Counted from the stretch's first letter, positions 15,818-24,693 are shown. The stretch is DNA of 64,000 nt from an uncultured Spirochaetaceae bacterium (GCA_944389025.1 CALXKU010000007.1:55683-119682); one strand, 5' to 3'. Numbers and translations: made by a program. The notes: generated by a model not told the origin, from the letters alone.

Positions 15818-17142
15818 GGATCAGACTCCCTTTTTTCAGGAAGAAAGAGAAAAAAGAGAAGACGGAGGAGAAACCCGTCTATGTTTTCGATGACAGCTTG
15901 AGTGCGAACTCACTGGCTAACAGGGCCTATTGTCATATCGAGGAACTCTCTCAGATCGGGCCGAGGAAAGCAGGAAGCGTATCTTCGAGGATGGCTGCAA
16001 ACAATATAGCAGCCAAACTTGAAGAGCATAGCGGGGATGTATCCGTCATGCCGTTATCCATTGATAGCTCATCTATGCTTATATGGCCTAAGGTGGTGGC
16101 ACTCCTTATTCCCCTCTCCGTTGTTTTTCTCTTTGTTGGATTGCCTTATGTCGCACTTATACCTGAGATCATGGCATTTGCCCTGATTTATCTTGCCGGT
16201 ATAGAGGGGAAGGCGGTTTTCTCACGGTTTATAAAAAAGAGTGATGGAGAGAATGTCAGGGCAAGAATCGAGGCGGAGACGGAGGAGGCAAGGCGTGTCG
16301 TCATAACAGCACATCATGATTCCGCCGTGCTTTATAGAAGGAAGGAGCATGCTCTGGATCTTTATATTCCGCTCTTATCCATATCATTCATATTCGTACT
16401 GACCATGTTTCTTCTGCTTCATGAAGGACTGTCTAATAATCTGTTATCACTTAATCTTCCATCCGTTTTCCCTCTCATATTCATTCTTATCTCAGCTGTC
16501 CTTTCCGCCCTTTCTTTGAGGCTTTTCTCCCTTTTCTCTACCGATGTCAGTCCAGGATGCGGAGATAACCTCTCTGGGGTAGGTGTTCTGATTTCCCTTG
16601 CAGAGTACTTTTCCAAGAGGAGGCTGAAAAGCGTATCTCTTGATTTCATTTCCTTCGATGCTGAGGAGTTCGGATGTCAGGGGTCTCAGGATTATTTCTC
16701 AAAGAACAGATATCCGGAGGGAACTATTGTTATTAACATCGATGGCCTTTATTCTGCAGATAAGCTTGCAATACTCTTAAGTGACGGGAACGGGCTTGTT
16801 CCTCTTTCGGAAAACCTTGCTTTGTCCCTTGCCTCTATGGCGAAGGGTATGGGCTATAAGATGAAGAGTGGACACTTATCCCTCTTCTCAGGATCAACGG
16901 ATGCGAGAAGCGCTGCAAGGTGTGGGCTGTCTGCCACATGTATTACTGGCATGGCTCCTGGGGATGCCGATTATGCCCATAGCACGGATGATACTGTTGA
17001 TAAGATAGGCCTGGATGCTCTCGAAGCGGTAATTGCACTCATCGTTAAGTATGTCGAATCCCTTGATGGAAAGGTTTCTCCTACCGAGGAGTCGCATGAA
17101 AGCCTTCTTGCTGGTAAGAAATACAGGCTGAGCCTTTACTGA
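15814..17142 (+). CDS. Membrane-anchored M28 zinc aminopeptidase
   Basis: The 442-residue protein combines a lysine-rich N-terminus, two membrane helices (about 88-128), two more (about 182-240) and an M28 peptidase core. Zinc ligands are visible: HHDSA (His168), GCGDNLSG (Asp251), FDAEEFGCQGS (Glu284/285), NIDG (Asp310) and the late His in DYAHSTDDT. The second helix pair is inserted between the first and second metal motifs. It is likely an inner-membrane aminopeptidase; the side on which the active site faces is not determined. It is coupled to the SinI-like gene, and its 3' end overlaps the convergent membrane-protein gene by 7 nt. Confidence 0.85.
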   Translation: MRIRLPFFRKKEKKEKTEEKPVYVFDDSLSANSLANRAYCHIEELSQIGPRKAGSVSSRMAANNIAAKLEEHSGDVSVMPLSIDSSSMLIWPKVVALLIPLSVVFLFVGLPYVALIPEIMAFALIYLAGIEGKAVFSRFIKKSDGENVRARIEAETEEARRVVITAHHDSAVLYRRKEHALDLYIPLLSISFIFVLTMFLLLHEGLSNNLLSLNLPSVFPLIFILISAVLSALSLRLFSLFSTDVSPGCGDNLSGVGVLISLAEYFSKRRLKSVSLDFISFDAEEFGCQGSQDYFSKNRYPEGTIVINIDGLYSADKLAILLSDGNGLVPLSENLALSLASMAKGMGYKMKSGHLSLFSGSTDARSAARCGLSATCITGMAPGDADYAHSTDDTVDKIGLDALEAVIALIVKYVESLDGKVSPTEESHESLLAGKKYRLSLY

Positions 17143-17957
17143 GTCTGTTTTTTTCTGAATAGCAGGATCTCGGGGGAACCTGAGAATAAGGCGTCAAGCC
17201 CCTCTTGTGTTCCAAACTGCAGTGCTACCCGGTCTCCTTCCTTAACTTTGAAAATCTTAAGCTGGTGAAGCTCTGCCCCTGTCGCTTTTGAAACGCACCT
17301 GTCGTTTATAAGCAGAGATGCCGATACGGGTCCTCTTACCTCATACTCTGATGAAAAGTGAATTGATGATACCCTCTCAATCCCTTCTTTTATTATATAA
17401 GTCTCGGTCTCCCCATGATCTTCGAGGGATATCGCAGAGGCTTTAATGGGCTCGTAGCTGTGCGTCTCTATCTCGTATCCGGCTCTCTCATATGAGGAAA
17501 TGAGCGCTTCTGATGACTCATCCAGTATGCTCTTATACAGCCTCTCGCTTCTCTCTTTCCCCGTTGATGCATAGTGCATGATTGCAAATACAAGGGAAAG
17601 GATTATTCCTGAGGCAATCATCTTGGCACCCCTGTCGTAGCTCACGTACTCCATGAAATCCCCGATTTCAATGTGGGCTGAAAAATAAGACAAAAGCAGA
17701 ATCGCGGAAATTATGATAGGGGATGCAATCAGTTCCTTCTCGCTTTTTTTTCTTATTCTCAGAATCATTATTATCGAGATGAAGAATGAGAGAAGGAGCA
17801 GTACCGATGATACTATGATGGGTAGAGGACCTTCTTCAAGTGAGTACTGGACTATCTCAGGGCCGGAGAAACCGCAGGCAACAGGCTGGAAGAAGCCTAT
17901 TATGACAAGAAGGATGGAAAGTCTTGATAGTATTCTGAATATTCTGCAATTTCTCAT
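17136..17957 (-). CDS. Membrane protein of unknown function, 273 aa
   Basis: The N-terminal half has about four transmembrane helices (first helix ILSRLSILLVIIGFFQPVACG, then three between about residues 45 and 130). The C-terminal half (about 140-273) is soluble and acidic, with a beta-rich tail. No known domain is recognised. I chose the ATG at 17957 because AGAGGT lies 7 nt upstream; another ATG at 17978 lacks a site. The gene is downstream of yigZ on the same strand and convergent with the M28 peptidase. Confidence 0.7.
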   Translation of the reverse strand: MRNCRIFRILSRLSILLVIIGFFQPVACGFSGPEIVQYSLEEGPLPIIVSSVLLLLSFFISIIMILRIRKKSEKELIASPIIISAILLLSYFSAHIEIGDFMEYVSYDRGAKMIASGIILSLVFAIMHYASTGKERSERLYKSILDESSEALISSYERAGYEIETHSYEPIKASAISLEDHGETETYIIKEGIERVSSIHFSSEYEVRGPVSASLLINDRCVSKATGAELHQLKIFKVKEGDRVALQFGTQEGLDALFSGSPEILLFRKKQTQ

Positions 17958-18011
17958 GTTGCAACCTCTTTGTTTCATGATATATGGAAAGCTTAGTTGT
18001 TTCCATATCCC

Positions 18012-18596
18012 TTATCGTATCTGAATATATGGATCGATGTCCCTCGCCTTGAGGATAAACATGTCTTTTTTATCTTTATCAATTGAGAGAGCTATTCTTA
18101 TCTCAGTACTGAAATCTTCGCTAACGACATTGACGCTGTACTGTTCGAACAGACGCTTTAAAAGGGTGTAATATTCATATTGGAATGCGAGGGTAAGATT
18201 TTCCTTCTCCCTCATTTCTTCGGTTTTAACAATTTCAAGCACACTCTTTACAGCATCGCCGTATGCCTTTACAAGACCTCCGGTCCCTAGCAGCGTTCCT
18301 CCGAAATATCTGACGATGCAGACTGTTATGTTCGTTATCCCGGAGCCTTTCAGTACCTCCAGGGCAGGGCGGCCTGCCGTATTCTTCGGTTCTTTGTCAT
18401 CCGATGATGAGTAGAGGCTTCCGCTCTTTCCTATCACCGCGGCATGTACGACATGATTCGCCTTAGGATGCTTATCCCTTACGGCCCTCACTATCTCCTT
18501 GACCTCTTCAAGGCTTTCACTTTTCACAGCTATGGCTATGAATCTCGATTTTTTCACTATGATTTCGCTTTCAGCGTTCTCTAGCAGTACTCTCAT
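18012..18596 (-). CDS. yigZ: YigZ / IMPACT (UPF0029) family protein
   Basis: The 194-residue protein has the family's two-domain form. The N-terminal IMPACT domain has KSRFIAIAVKSES, a DDKEPKNTAGRPALEVL loop and YFGGTLLGTGGLVKAYGDA. A smaller C-terminal ferredoxin-like domain begins near residue 135. The family is widespread in bacteria; its eukaryotic relative IMPACT regulates Gcn2, but the bacterial role is unsettled. It overlaps the aldo/keto reductase gene by 4 nt. Confidence 0.9.
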   Translation of the reverse strand: MRVLLENAESEIIVKKSRFIAIAVKSESLEEVKEIVRAVRDKHPKANHVVHAAVIGKSGSLYSSSDDKEPKNTAGRPALEVLKGSGITNITVCIVRYFGGTLLGTGGLVKAYGDAVKSVLEIVKTEEMREKENLTLAFQYEYYTLLKRLFEQYSVNVVSEDFSTEIRIALSIDKDKKDMFILKARDIDPYIQIR

Positions 18597-19468
18597 CCCT
18601 TTCTCCAGTTATGTGAGAAGATATTATCGCTTTTGAGGAAGCTCTGAATCTCTTTTCCCTTCTGAGCGATTCTCTCATAACTCTCGCTATCAAGGTCAGC
18701 TGTTTTGGGTATATCAATCTGATCCTCTCTTCTTGCTCCGATTATCACACGGTACGGCCTATCGTATATTGCAAAGGAGAAAAGCAAGTCTTTCTCACTT
18801 ACCCCTTTTTCTTCTGCCAACCTCTCAAGCTCTCTTCTGAGTGCAATAAAATGGGGATAGGCTTCTTTCTCGTAATAATACAGCTTTCCTCTCTCACCGT
18901 CGGGTTTTTCATCTTTCAGAAGGGAGCCGAAAGAGTAAATACCGTATTTAATATTTCTCATGCCTTCAATCGGAGACTGAAGCATTGTGGGAGAGGAGAA
19001 ATATTCGTTATAGCTGATTGGAAAATCTTTAGCGATAGAAATGGCTAACTCTGGTGGGAAATTGCTAATTCCGATAGCATTGAATTTTTTCTCATCCATG
19101 AGCTTTTCTGCTTCTCTCAGTGCCTGAAAAAGCTCTTCTTCCCGAGGCCAGTGAATGATGAGAGCGTCAACGCAATCCCTTTTCAGAGCTCTGAGGCTTG
19201 CCTCCGCTTTTCTCCTCAAGGATCTGAAAGGCATTATCTTCTCAAAGATCTCAACCTCGTCACTTCTTACTCCCAGTTCCCTGAGTGCGGCGTAAAGCAG
19301 GCTGTCAGAGCCATAAGAGAAAGCACTGTCAAAGGAGCGTATTCCCTTCTTATATGCTGTTTTTATAAGATTCTTGGCACTTCTCGCATCAATTGGGGCA
19401 TGAAAGCCTGCACTGTTTCCCACAGCCCATAGCCCCAGTGTGATATCATTCCTCTTCTCGCTCCACAT
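18593..19468 (-). CDS. Aldo/keto reductase
   Basis: The 291-residue TIM-barrel oxidoreductase has the AKR catalytic tetrad positions: Asp and Tyr in FDSAFSYGSD, Lys in EIFEKIMPF and His in LIIHWP. A GISNFPPE loop and a C-terminal VIIGARR cofactor-binding segment are also present. It should reduce a carbonyl using NAD(P)H in the cytoplasm; the substrate is unknown. I use the ATG at 19468, which overlaps the Nudix gene by 23 nt; a TTG 24 nt upstream is the alternative. Confidence 0.85.
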   Translation of the reverse strand: MWSEKRNDITLGLWAVGNSAGFHAPIDARSAKNLIKTAYKKGIRSFDSAFSYGSDSLLYAALRELGVRSDEVEIFEKIMPFRSLRRKAEASLRALKRDCVDALIIHWPREEELFQALREAEKLMDEKKFNAIGISNFPPELAISIAKDFPISYNEYFSSPTMLQSPIEGMRNIKYGIYSFGSLLKDEKPDGERGKLYYYEKEAYPHFIALRRELERLAEEKGVSEKDLLFSFAIYDRPYRVIIGARREDQIDIPKTADLDSESYERIAQKGKEIQSFLKSDNIFSHNWRKG

Positions 19469-20387
19469 CCTCGAATTCCAGTTTGTAGTCAAGCATGTTG
19501 TTATCGTTATCGAATATGAATGAGCCGTCGACTATGCTTCCTTCAAGCATCTTTGCCAGCCATAGCCTGTCATCCTCCCACATTCTAGAGTAGTCGAGAC
19601 CTTCGAGATCGTACCATCCGGGCTTTGCCTCATCACATTCTTTCAGCTCTCCTGAGAAGCTTTCCGTATAGAAGATGTAGCCGACCATCGATGTACCGCC
19701 TTTGAACTGGAAGCGCAGTATCCCCCTGAACTGAAGGTCGCTGACGGAAAGGCCTGTCTCTTCTTTCGTTTCCCTTATAGCCGCTTCAGTGCTTGTCTCC
19801 TCAAGCTCTATGTGTCCGCCAGGTCCGTTCAGATAACCCGTTCCCATACCCCTCTTCTTTTCTATGAGAAGGATCTTGTTCCTGCTTTTATCAACGACAT
19901 AGCAGAGTGTACATCTCTCTTCTGCTTCCCAGAGGTCCCAGTCGATTTGATCAACCTTGTCCGCCTCTGCCATCTCCTCTCTTTTCTTATCTTCACTCTT
20001 GGGCTTTTTCTCTTCTTCCTTCTTCTTTTCCTCAGGATGCTTCTCGTAGTAGCAGTCCATGCAGATGTTATCATCCATTCCAAGCCATTCATCGAAGGTG
20101 AGCTTCTTCCCACAGTTTTGACACTTTCTTTTAAACGGGAAGCATGTCTTTCTGAATATTATGAATAGAATGAGGCCTATCGCAAGTGCGATCCACTCCG
20201 TCCATGCGGGCAGTCCCGTGGTTCCTGTAAGAATTACGAGAATATATATTGTGAGATAGAGGGAACCGATAACAAGTACGGCTTTCTTCTTCCTGTTTCC
20301 GTGGCGGTATTTTCTCTGCTGCATGTTAACAAGCAGTATGAGAATCATGACCCATGTGAATGATTCGTTGAAAAAATTCAGTAACAT
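19446..20387 (-). CDS. Membrane-anchored zinc-ribbon/Nudix hydrolase fusion
   Basis: The 313-residue protein has three hydrophobic helices (about 10-21, 36-55, 63-78) and a four-cysteine zinc ribbon (Cys89, 92, 109, 112). A charged Lys/Glu linker (about 117-145) leads to a Nudix domain. The Nudix box is complete and starts at Gly191 (GHIELEETSTEAAIRETKEE, then TGL). MutT-like Nudix enzymes hydrolyse nucleoside diphosphate derivatives, usually in the cytosol, so a membrane-tethered form with a zinc ribbon is unusual. The ATG follows an AT-rich -10 (TAATCT, 20399-20394) by 6 nt and has no Shine-Dalgarno site. It is the first gene of an operon with the AKR and yigZ. Confidence 0.85.
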   Translation of the reverse strand: MLLNFFNESFTWVMILILLVNMQQRKYRHGNRKKKAVLVIGSLYLTIYILVILTGTTGLPAWTEWIALAIGLILFIIFRKTCFPFKRKCQNCGKKLTFDEWLGMDDNICMDCYYEKHPEEKKKEEEKKPKSEDKKREEMAEADKVDQIDWDLWEAEERCTLCYVVDKSRNKILLIEKKRGMGTGYLNGPGGHIELEETSTEAAIRETKEETGLSVSDLQFRGILRFQFKGGTSMVGYIFYTESFSGELKECDEAKPGWYDLEGLDYSRMWEDDRLWLAKMLEGSIVDGSFIFDNDNNMLDYKLEFEDVEREEE

Positions 20388-20484
20388 GAGAGTAGATTAT
20401 TAGGAATAGGGAGGATAATCAATCGGAAAAAATTCCCTCCCTCTGTTTTTGTGCTATCATATGTGAGGTCTGAAAGGAGGGGAA

Positions 20485-21646
20485 ATGAATATTGCGGAAT
20501 CTGTTCTTCACGAGGATGGGTGTGATTATCAGATGCTGTATTTCACATCATCATCCCTCTCTTCTGATGATTCGATCCTTTACGGAATGAGCAACAGAAA
20601 TGGATATGAGAATATATTCTCTTATGATTTGAAGAAAAAGGAATTCAGAATCCTGAGTGATAACATAGATGGGATTCTTCGTAGCTATGTGTATTTCTCT
20701 GGCACTTGGAACAGGGGGCTTGGAAAGGCGAGTGCCTCTCTCGATTCTGAGAGAAATTCGATATACTACATTCAGGGGAATGAGATAAGACGTATCAGAA
20801 ATAGTGAAATTAAGATGCTGAATCATATCTCTCCGGACAGGGTCACCGCATTCACCTACGTCTCTCATGACGGTAAGATTCTCGCAGTTCCCACTACAGA
20901 TAAGAGAGCCCTTGATTATGATCTGGAGAAAGAGGGGATTGATAGCGACAGAAAGCCCTGTTTTTCAATCGATGAGCGTTGCCGTAAGGAAAGAAAGACT
21001 TTCTTCCTACATCTCATTCTATGATACTGAAAGTGGAAATCTCATGAATGAGATAAGAGTTCCCTCATGTTGTGTTACACATGTTGTTTTCTCTCCCGTG
21101 GATTCAAGATACATGCTGTTTAACAATGAGTGGACGAGTGAAAATCCCGGGCTGAGGAGGATCTGGCTTTATGACGGGGAGACTTATCGGCAGCTCAGAA
21201 GAGAAGGGGAAGGCAGGAGCAAGGATGACTGGGTGTGCCACGAGGTCTGGAGTCCAGACGGGAAATATGTCATTTATCATGGAACCAGAGCAGATGGTCC
21301 CTTTGTCGGTCGCATCGATCCACTCTCCGGAGAGTGCATCGAAATCCCGCTCGACAGCTCTTACACCTCGCATGGCCATTTCACAGTCGATGGAAACGGC
21401 GATCTCATCTGTGACGGGTACTATCATGAAAAAGGGGAGGATGATGGAGGGAAAGGAAGGTATATCAGTCTTATTCATCCCGACTGGGAAAATGGGAGTC
21501 TCGGATGGTATCCGCTCTGCCGTCATTGCTCAGACTGGTCTTCTCAGGATTCGCATCCGCATCCTGTCGCATCTCATGACTCGAAGTATGTCTACTTTAC
21601 ATCCAGAGTTGGTGGAAGGCTTGGAATCTTCAGAGTCAGTTACTGA
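20485..21646 (+). pseudogene. ogl: Oligogalacturonate lyase, interrupted by a frameshift
   Basis: Two overlapping frames together encode one PL22-type beta-propeller of about 386 residues, the usual Ogl length. The first frame runs 20485-21024; its last meaningful part is DYDLEKEGIDSDRK. The second takes over at about 20975-21010 with VRKERLSSYISFYD and ends at 21646. The second half has the family's histidine-rich signatures: EVWSPDGKYVIYHGTR, SHGHFTVDG and SQDSHPHPVASHDSKYVYFTS. The intact enzyme splits unsaturated digalacturonate to 5-keto-4-deoxyuronate. A strong AAAGGAGGGG precedes the ATG. The frameshift could be a real mutation or a sequence error. Confidence 0.8.
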
Positions 21647-21657
21647 TTTCTCTTTTG

Positions 21658-21687
21658 TTGTCAGGCCTGTTAATCTTAGGCTATTAT
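21658..21687 (+). promoter_or_regulatory. Promoter of deoC
   Basis: TTGTCA (21658-21663), 18 nt, TATTAT (21682-21687), then GGACGGAGG as ribosome-binding site before the ATG at 21707. Confidence 0.5.
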
Positions 21688-21706
21688 AGTAGGACGGAGG
21701 ATTTTC

Positions 21707-22369
21707 ATGGATCTAGCAAAATACATCGATCACACGCAGCTTGCCGCAGATGCGACAAAGGACAAGATAGAGAAGCTCTGCAGGGAGGCTTCGGAGGCGG
21801 GATTCGCATCCGTATGCGTAAACAGCTGCTGGGTGTCATTAGCAAAAAAACTGCTTGAAAACAGTGGAGTGAATGTCTGTACCGTTATCGGATTTCCTCT
21901 AGGGGCAGCATCAAGTGCAGCAAAGGCCGCTGAGACAGAGATTGCAATCAGGGATGGAGCTGACGAGGTTGATATGGTAATCAATATCGGATGGCTGAAA
22001 AGCGGGATGTATGATGAGTGCCTTGCCGATATCAAAGCGGTCAGGGAAGCATCAAAAGGAAAAGTTCTGAAAGTGATCATTGAAACCTGTCTCCTAACTG
22101 ATGAGGAGAAGGTGAAGGCATGTGAGCTTTCAAGCAAAGCTGGAGCCGATTTCGTAAAGACCAGTACCGGTTTCTCGAAGTGGGGGGCTAAGAAGGAAGA
22201 TGTCGCGCTTATGAGAAAGAGCATACCTGATACCATGAAAGTCAAAGCATCCGGTGGAATCAGGGATTATGAGAGTGCGATGGAGATGATAGCAGCTGGG
22301 GCTGAGAGGCTTGGTTGCAGCAGCGGAATGGCAATCATAAACGGGGAAAAGAGCAATGCCTCGTATTGA
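21707..22369 (+). CDS. deoC: Deoxyribose-phosphate aldolase
   Basis: The 220-residue protein is a standard class I DeoC. It has the N-terminal [38 protein letters not shown] and the Schiff-base Lys151 in [11 protein letters not shown], then VKASGGIRD. It cleaves 2-deoxyribose-5-phosphate to acetaldehyde and glyceraldehyde-3-phosphate, the last step of deoxynucleoside catabolism. It is followed with a 14-nt overlap by a thymidine-kinase-like gene. Confidence 0.95.
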   Translation: MDLAKYIDHTQLAADATKDKIEKLCREASEAGFASVCVNSCWVSLAKKLLENSGVNVCTVIGFPLGAASSAAKAAETEIAIRDGADEVDMVINIGWLKSGMYDECLADIKAVREASKGKVLKVIIETCLLTDEEKVKACELSSKAGADFVKTSTGFSKWGAKKEDVALMRKSIPDTMKVKASGGIRDYESAMEMIAAGAERLGCSSGMAIINGEKSNASY

Positions 22370-23498
22370 GAAGAAGCCGGAAGGCGAGGATTTTCTCAAA
22401 AGCCTCGGGTTCCCTACAATTACAGTGCATGACACGTTCACCCATTTCGATTTCCTCTCCCCCGGACGCAGGGTTCTTCTAATTGGGCCTATGGGGTCTG
22501 GAAAGACCGAGTTCGCCGCACGTGTGTGGCGTGATGCGGCAATCGCACAGAAGAAGAGCGGAAAGGTAAGAATGCTGACAAGTACGGGAAATCTGGACAG
22601 GCGCAATGTGTTCTTCATACGCAATGAAATCGATTCCTCTCGTTTCTCAGACTACCCTGATGATGCGCTCTGTTACAGGGGAGGATATGTACGCTGTGGG
22701 GAGAATATAGCGAAAATAAGGGACTCATTCGGGCTTGAAGAGGTCCTTAAGGATAACCCGGAGGTTGGAACATACATCATAGATGAGGCTTCATTTTTTG
22801 ATGAGAGGCTTGCCTATGTCGTACGGAACTACTCCCTTGAAAAAGGGTGCATGTTCATATTCCCGACTCTCATTCTCAATTTCAGAAGGGATATATTCAA
22901 TTCCACAGCGCGCCTCATGTTGGATATCGCAACCGACGTGATTCCTCTTACGGCGTACTGTGAGCATCCAGACTGCATGGATTCTGCGTTCTACACATAC
23001 AGGTATTACCAGGTTGATGGAAGGGAGTGTCCTGCACTTTATTTCGATCCCCTTATCGTTGTCGGTGGGGATAGGATGAAGGACGGCTCTCTGGAGCCGA
23101 ATTACGCCTCACGCTGCGACCGCCATCATTTCCTTCCTGCTAAGGAATACACTTTCTTTACTCTGAAACCTTTGGGCGAGGAGGCAGGAAAGGGGAATAT
23201 AGAACCCCTTTATAAGGAAATAAGGGCGCTTCACGAGGATAAGGAGCACAGTGAGCTCTATCGCAACCTGATGCTACGCTACGCTGAGGATCCTGATGGT
23301 GAGATATATACCAATGCGATAAGGCCGAGCCATATCGCAGAAAAGGCCCTTTGCTATCTCTTCTCGGAGCAGAACATGATCGGTGAGAGCCTGCTTTTGA
23401 AAATGGCGAAAGATCTGGAGCTTGATACCGCGTACATGAGCCATACTCTCTCTGATAACAGGCATCCGGTCTCGTTTGAGCAGGGTGCGCTGCTTTAA
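22356..23498 (+). CDS. Long thymidine-kinase-like protein
   Basis: The protein has 380 residues, against about 190-220 for usual type II thymidine kinases. It has a P-loop GPMGSGKT (about 44-51), a Walker B/catalytic segment [11 protein letters not shown] and a TK-type zinc region: CEHPDC, then [10 protein letters not shown], then SRCDRHHF. These resemble the zinc-binding and lasso parts of TK. Insertions lie between the P-loop and Walker B, and about 105 extra residues follow at the C-terminus. With deoC it probably belongs to deoxynucleoside salvage, but phosphoryl transfer to thymidine is an inference from motifs. Confidence 0.65.
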   Translation: MPRIEKKPEGEDFLKSLGFPTITVHDTFTHFDFLSPGRRVLLIGPMGSGKTEFAARVWRDAAIAQKKSGKVRMLTSTGNLDRRNVFFIRNEIDSSRFSDYPDDALCYRGGYVRCGENIAKIRDSFGLEEVLKDNPEVGTYIIDEASFFDERLAYVVRNYSLEKGCMFIFPTLILNFRRDIFNSTARLMLDIATDVIPLTAYCEHPDCMDSAFYTYRYYQVDGRECPALYFDPLIVVGGDRMKDGSLEPNYASRCDRHHFLPAKEYTFFTLKPLGEEAGKGNIEPLYKEIRALHEDKEHSELYRNLMLRYAEDPDGEIYTNAIRPSHIAEKALCYLFSEQNMIGESLLLKMAKDLELDTAYMSHTLSDNRHPVSFEQGALL

Positions 23499-23505
23499 TT
23501 GGTTT

Positions 23506-23534
23506 AAAAAATGGGGGAGTTCAGCGCTCCCCCA
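23506..23534 (-). terminator. Terminator of eda
   Basis: An 8-bp TGGGGGAG/CTCCCCCA stem with a 7-nt loop is followed on the minus strand by six T. It lies between the convergent TK-like and eda genes. Confidence 0.85.
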
Positions 23535-23553
23535 ATATCTCAGTTTAGTATTT

Positions 23554-24516
23554 TTACTTTACAAGATGGAATGCGAATCCACCAATCTCCTCATTGAAGT
23601 ATGCTACTTTCATAGCACCCTTGGCATCGTACTTAACTGTGCTTTCGTTGACTGTGAAGCCCTTCTGCTTGAGGAAGTATACGGTTCTGTCCACATCATA
23701 GCACTTGAATGCGAGGTGTCCGTTCTTTCCAAGGTACATGCTCTTCATGATTTCGATATCCTTGCCCATGAATACCGATGAGTTGCCAGGAAGTGTCTCA
23801 TAGCCAAGCTTTGCGAAACCTTCTGCGACTGAGAAAGCGTCCTTTTCGCTTGGCGTGTTGATTCCGACATGAACAAGCTGGATTCCCTGGAGCTTGATTA
23901 CAGCTTCTTTGCAGAGTCTTGTGATCTCATCCCACTGGTCGTTTGCGATGAGGTCTGCCTTTACCATCCAGCTTCCTCCGATTGCGAGTACGTTCTGAGC
24001 TTTTGCATAATCTGGAAGGTTATTTATGTTGATACCTCCTGTTGTCATGAACTTGACCTGGCTGAAAGGACCTGAGAGGTCTTTGAGCATCGCAACTCCG
24101 CCGGATGCCTCTGATGGGAAGAACTTGAGGACGTTAAGGCCGTAGCTGAGTCCCCTCTCGATTTCGCTAGGTGTTGCAACTCCTGGAACAACAGGAACGT
24201 CGTGTGCGATACACCACTCAACGGTCTCTGGGTTGAAGCCCGGGCTTACAATGAATTTAGCTCCAGCGTTGACAGCCTTCTCCGCAAGCTTTGCATTGAT
24301 GACTGTACCTGCACCGATAAGCATCTCTGGGTATGCTGCACTCATCTTCTTGATAGCCTCTTCTGCTGCATCAGTTCTGAAAGTTACCTCTGCGCATGGA
24401 ATTCCGCCATCAATCATTGCTTTTGCAAGCTTCTCAGCCTTTGAGGCATCATCAATCTTCACTACTGGAACGAGTCCGATATCATGGAACGTCTTGAAAA
24501 GTTCTTCCTTTGTCAT
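23554..24516 (-). CDS. eda: KDPG/KHG aldolase fused to a glyoxalase-like (VOC) domain
   Basis: Residues 1-205 form a complete Eda aldolase: Glu43 in CAEVTFRT, the Schiff-base Lys131 in NVLKFFPSE, VPGVATPSE and TTGGI. It splits 2-keto-3-deoxy-6-phosphogluconate to pyruvate and glyceraldehyde-3-phosphate. Residues about 211-320 form an added VOC/glyoxalase-fold domain (LVHVGINT, GHLAFKCYDVDRTVYFLKQKG, IGGFAFHLVK). Typical Eda has about 210 residues. The role of the extra domain is unknown; the context suggests uronate or pyruvate-related chemistry. An AAGGAG site is 6 nt before the ATG. The gene is divergent from kdgK. Confidence 0.9.
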   Translation of the reverse strand: MTKEELFKTFHDIGLVPVVKIDDASKAEKLAKAMIDGGIPCAEVTFRTDAAEEAIKKMSAAYPEMLIGAGTVINAKLAEKAVNAGAKFIVSPGFNPETVEWCIAHDVPVVPGVATPSEIERGLSYGLNVLKFFPSEASGGVAMLKDLSGPFSQVKFMTTGGININNLPDYAKAQNVLAIGGSWMVKADLIANDQWDEITRLCKEAVIKLQGIQLVHVGINTPSEKDAFSVAEGFAKLGYETLPGNSSVFMGKDIEIMKSMYLGKNGHLAFKCYDVDRTVYFLKQKGFTVNESTVKYDAKGAMKVAYFNEEIGGFAFHLVK

Positions 24517-24564
24517 TTCATACTCCTTAGTTTTTATCCGGATTATCTCCGTATGCTGTAATGA

Positions 24565-24593
24565 AGTATATCACGGGTTTTGTGAGAATGGAA
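24565..24593 (-). promoter_or_regulatory. Promoter of eda
   Basis: On the minus strand TTCCAT (24593-24588), 17 nt, TATACT (24570-24565) with a TGA extension. Confidence 0.5.
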
Positions 24594-24611
24594 TAGTTAT
24601 TTTTCAAAAAA

Positions 24612-24626
24612 TGAAACATTGTTTCG
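24612..24626. promoter_or_regulatory. KdgR-like operator between eda and kdgK
   Basis: TGAAACATTGTTTCG is a near-palindrome (GAAAC-N3-GTTTC) and matches the enterobacterial KdgR box pattern of GAAA and TTTC half-sites. It lies 7 nt upstream of the kdgK -35 and about 18 nt upstream of the eda -35. A 12/15 match is found at the uxaB promoter, and a KdgR-type IclR gene is present at 51766-52539. Confidence 0.6.
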
Positions 24627-24633
24627 AAAATTC

Positions 24634-24662
24634 TTGACTAATGTGCATTCACCACTTAGAAT
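24634..24662 (+). promoter_or_regulatory. Promoter of kdgK
   Basis: TTGACT (24634-24639), 17 nt, TAGAAT (24657-24662). It is followed by AGGAGG at 24678. Confidence 0.6.
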
Positions 24663-24693
24663 GGATTATAATTCAATAGGAGGAAATGTTTCC

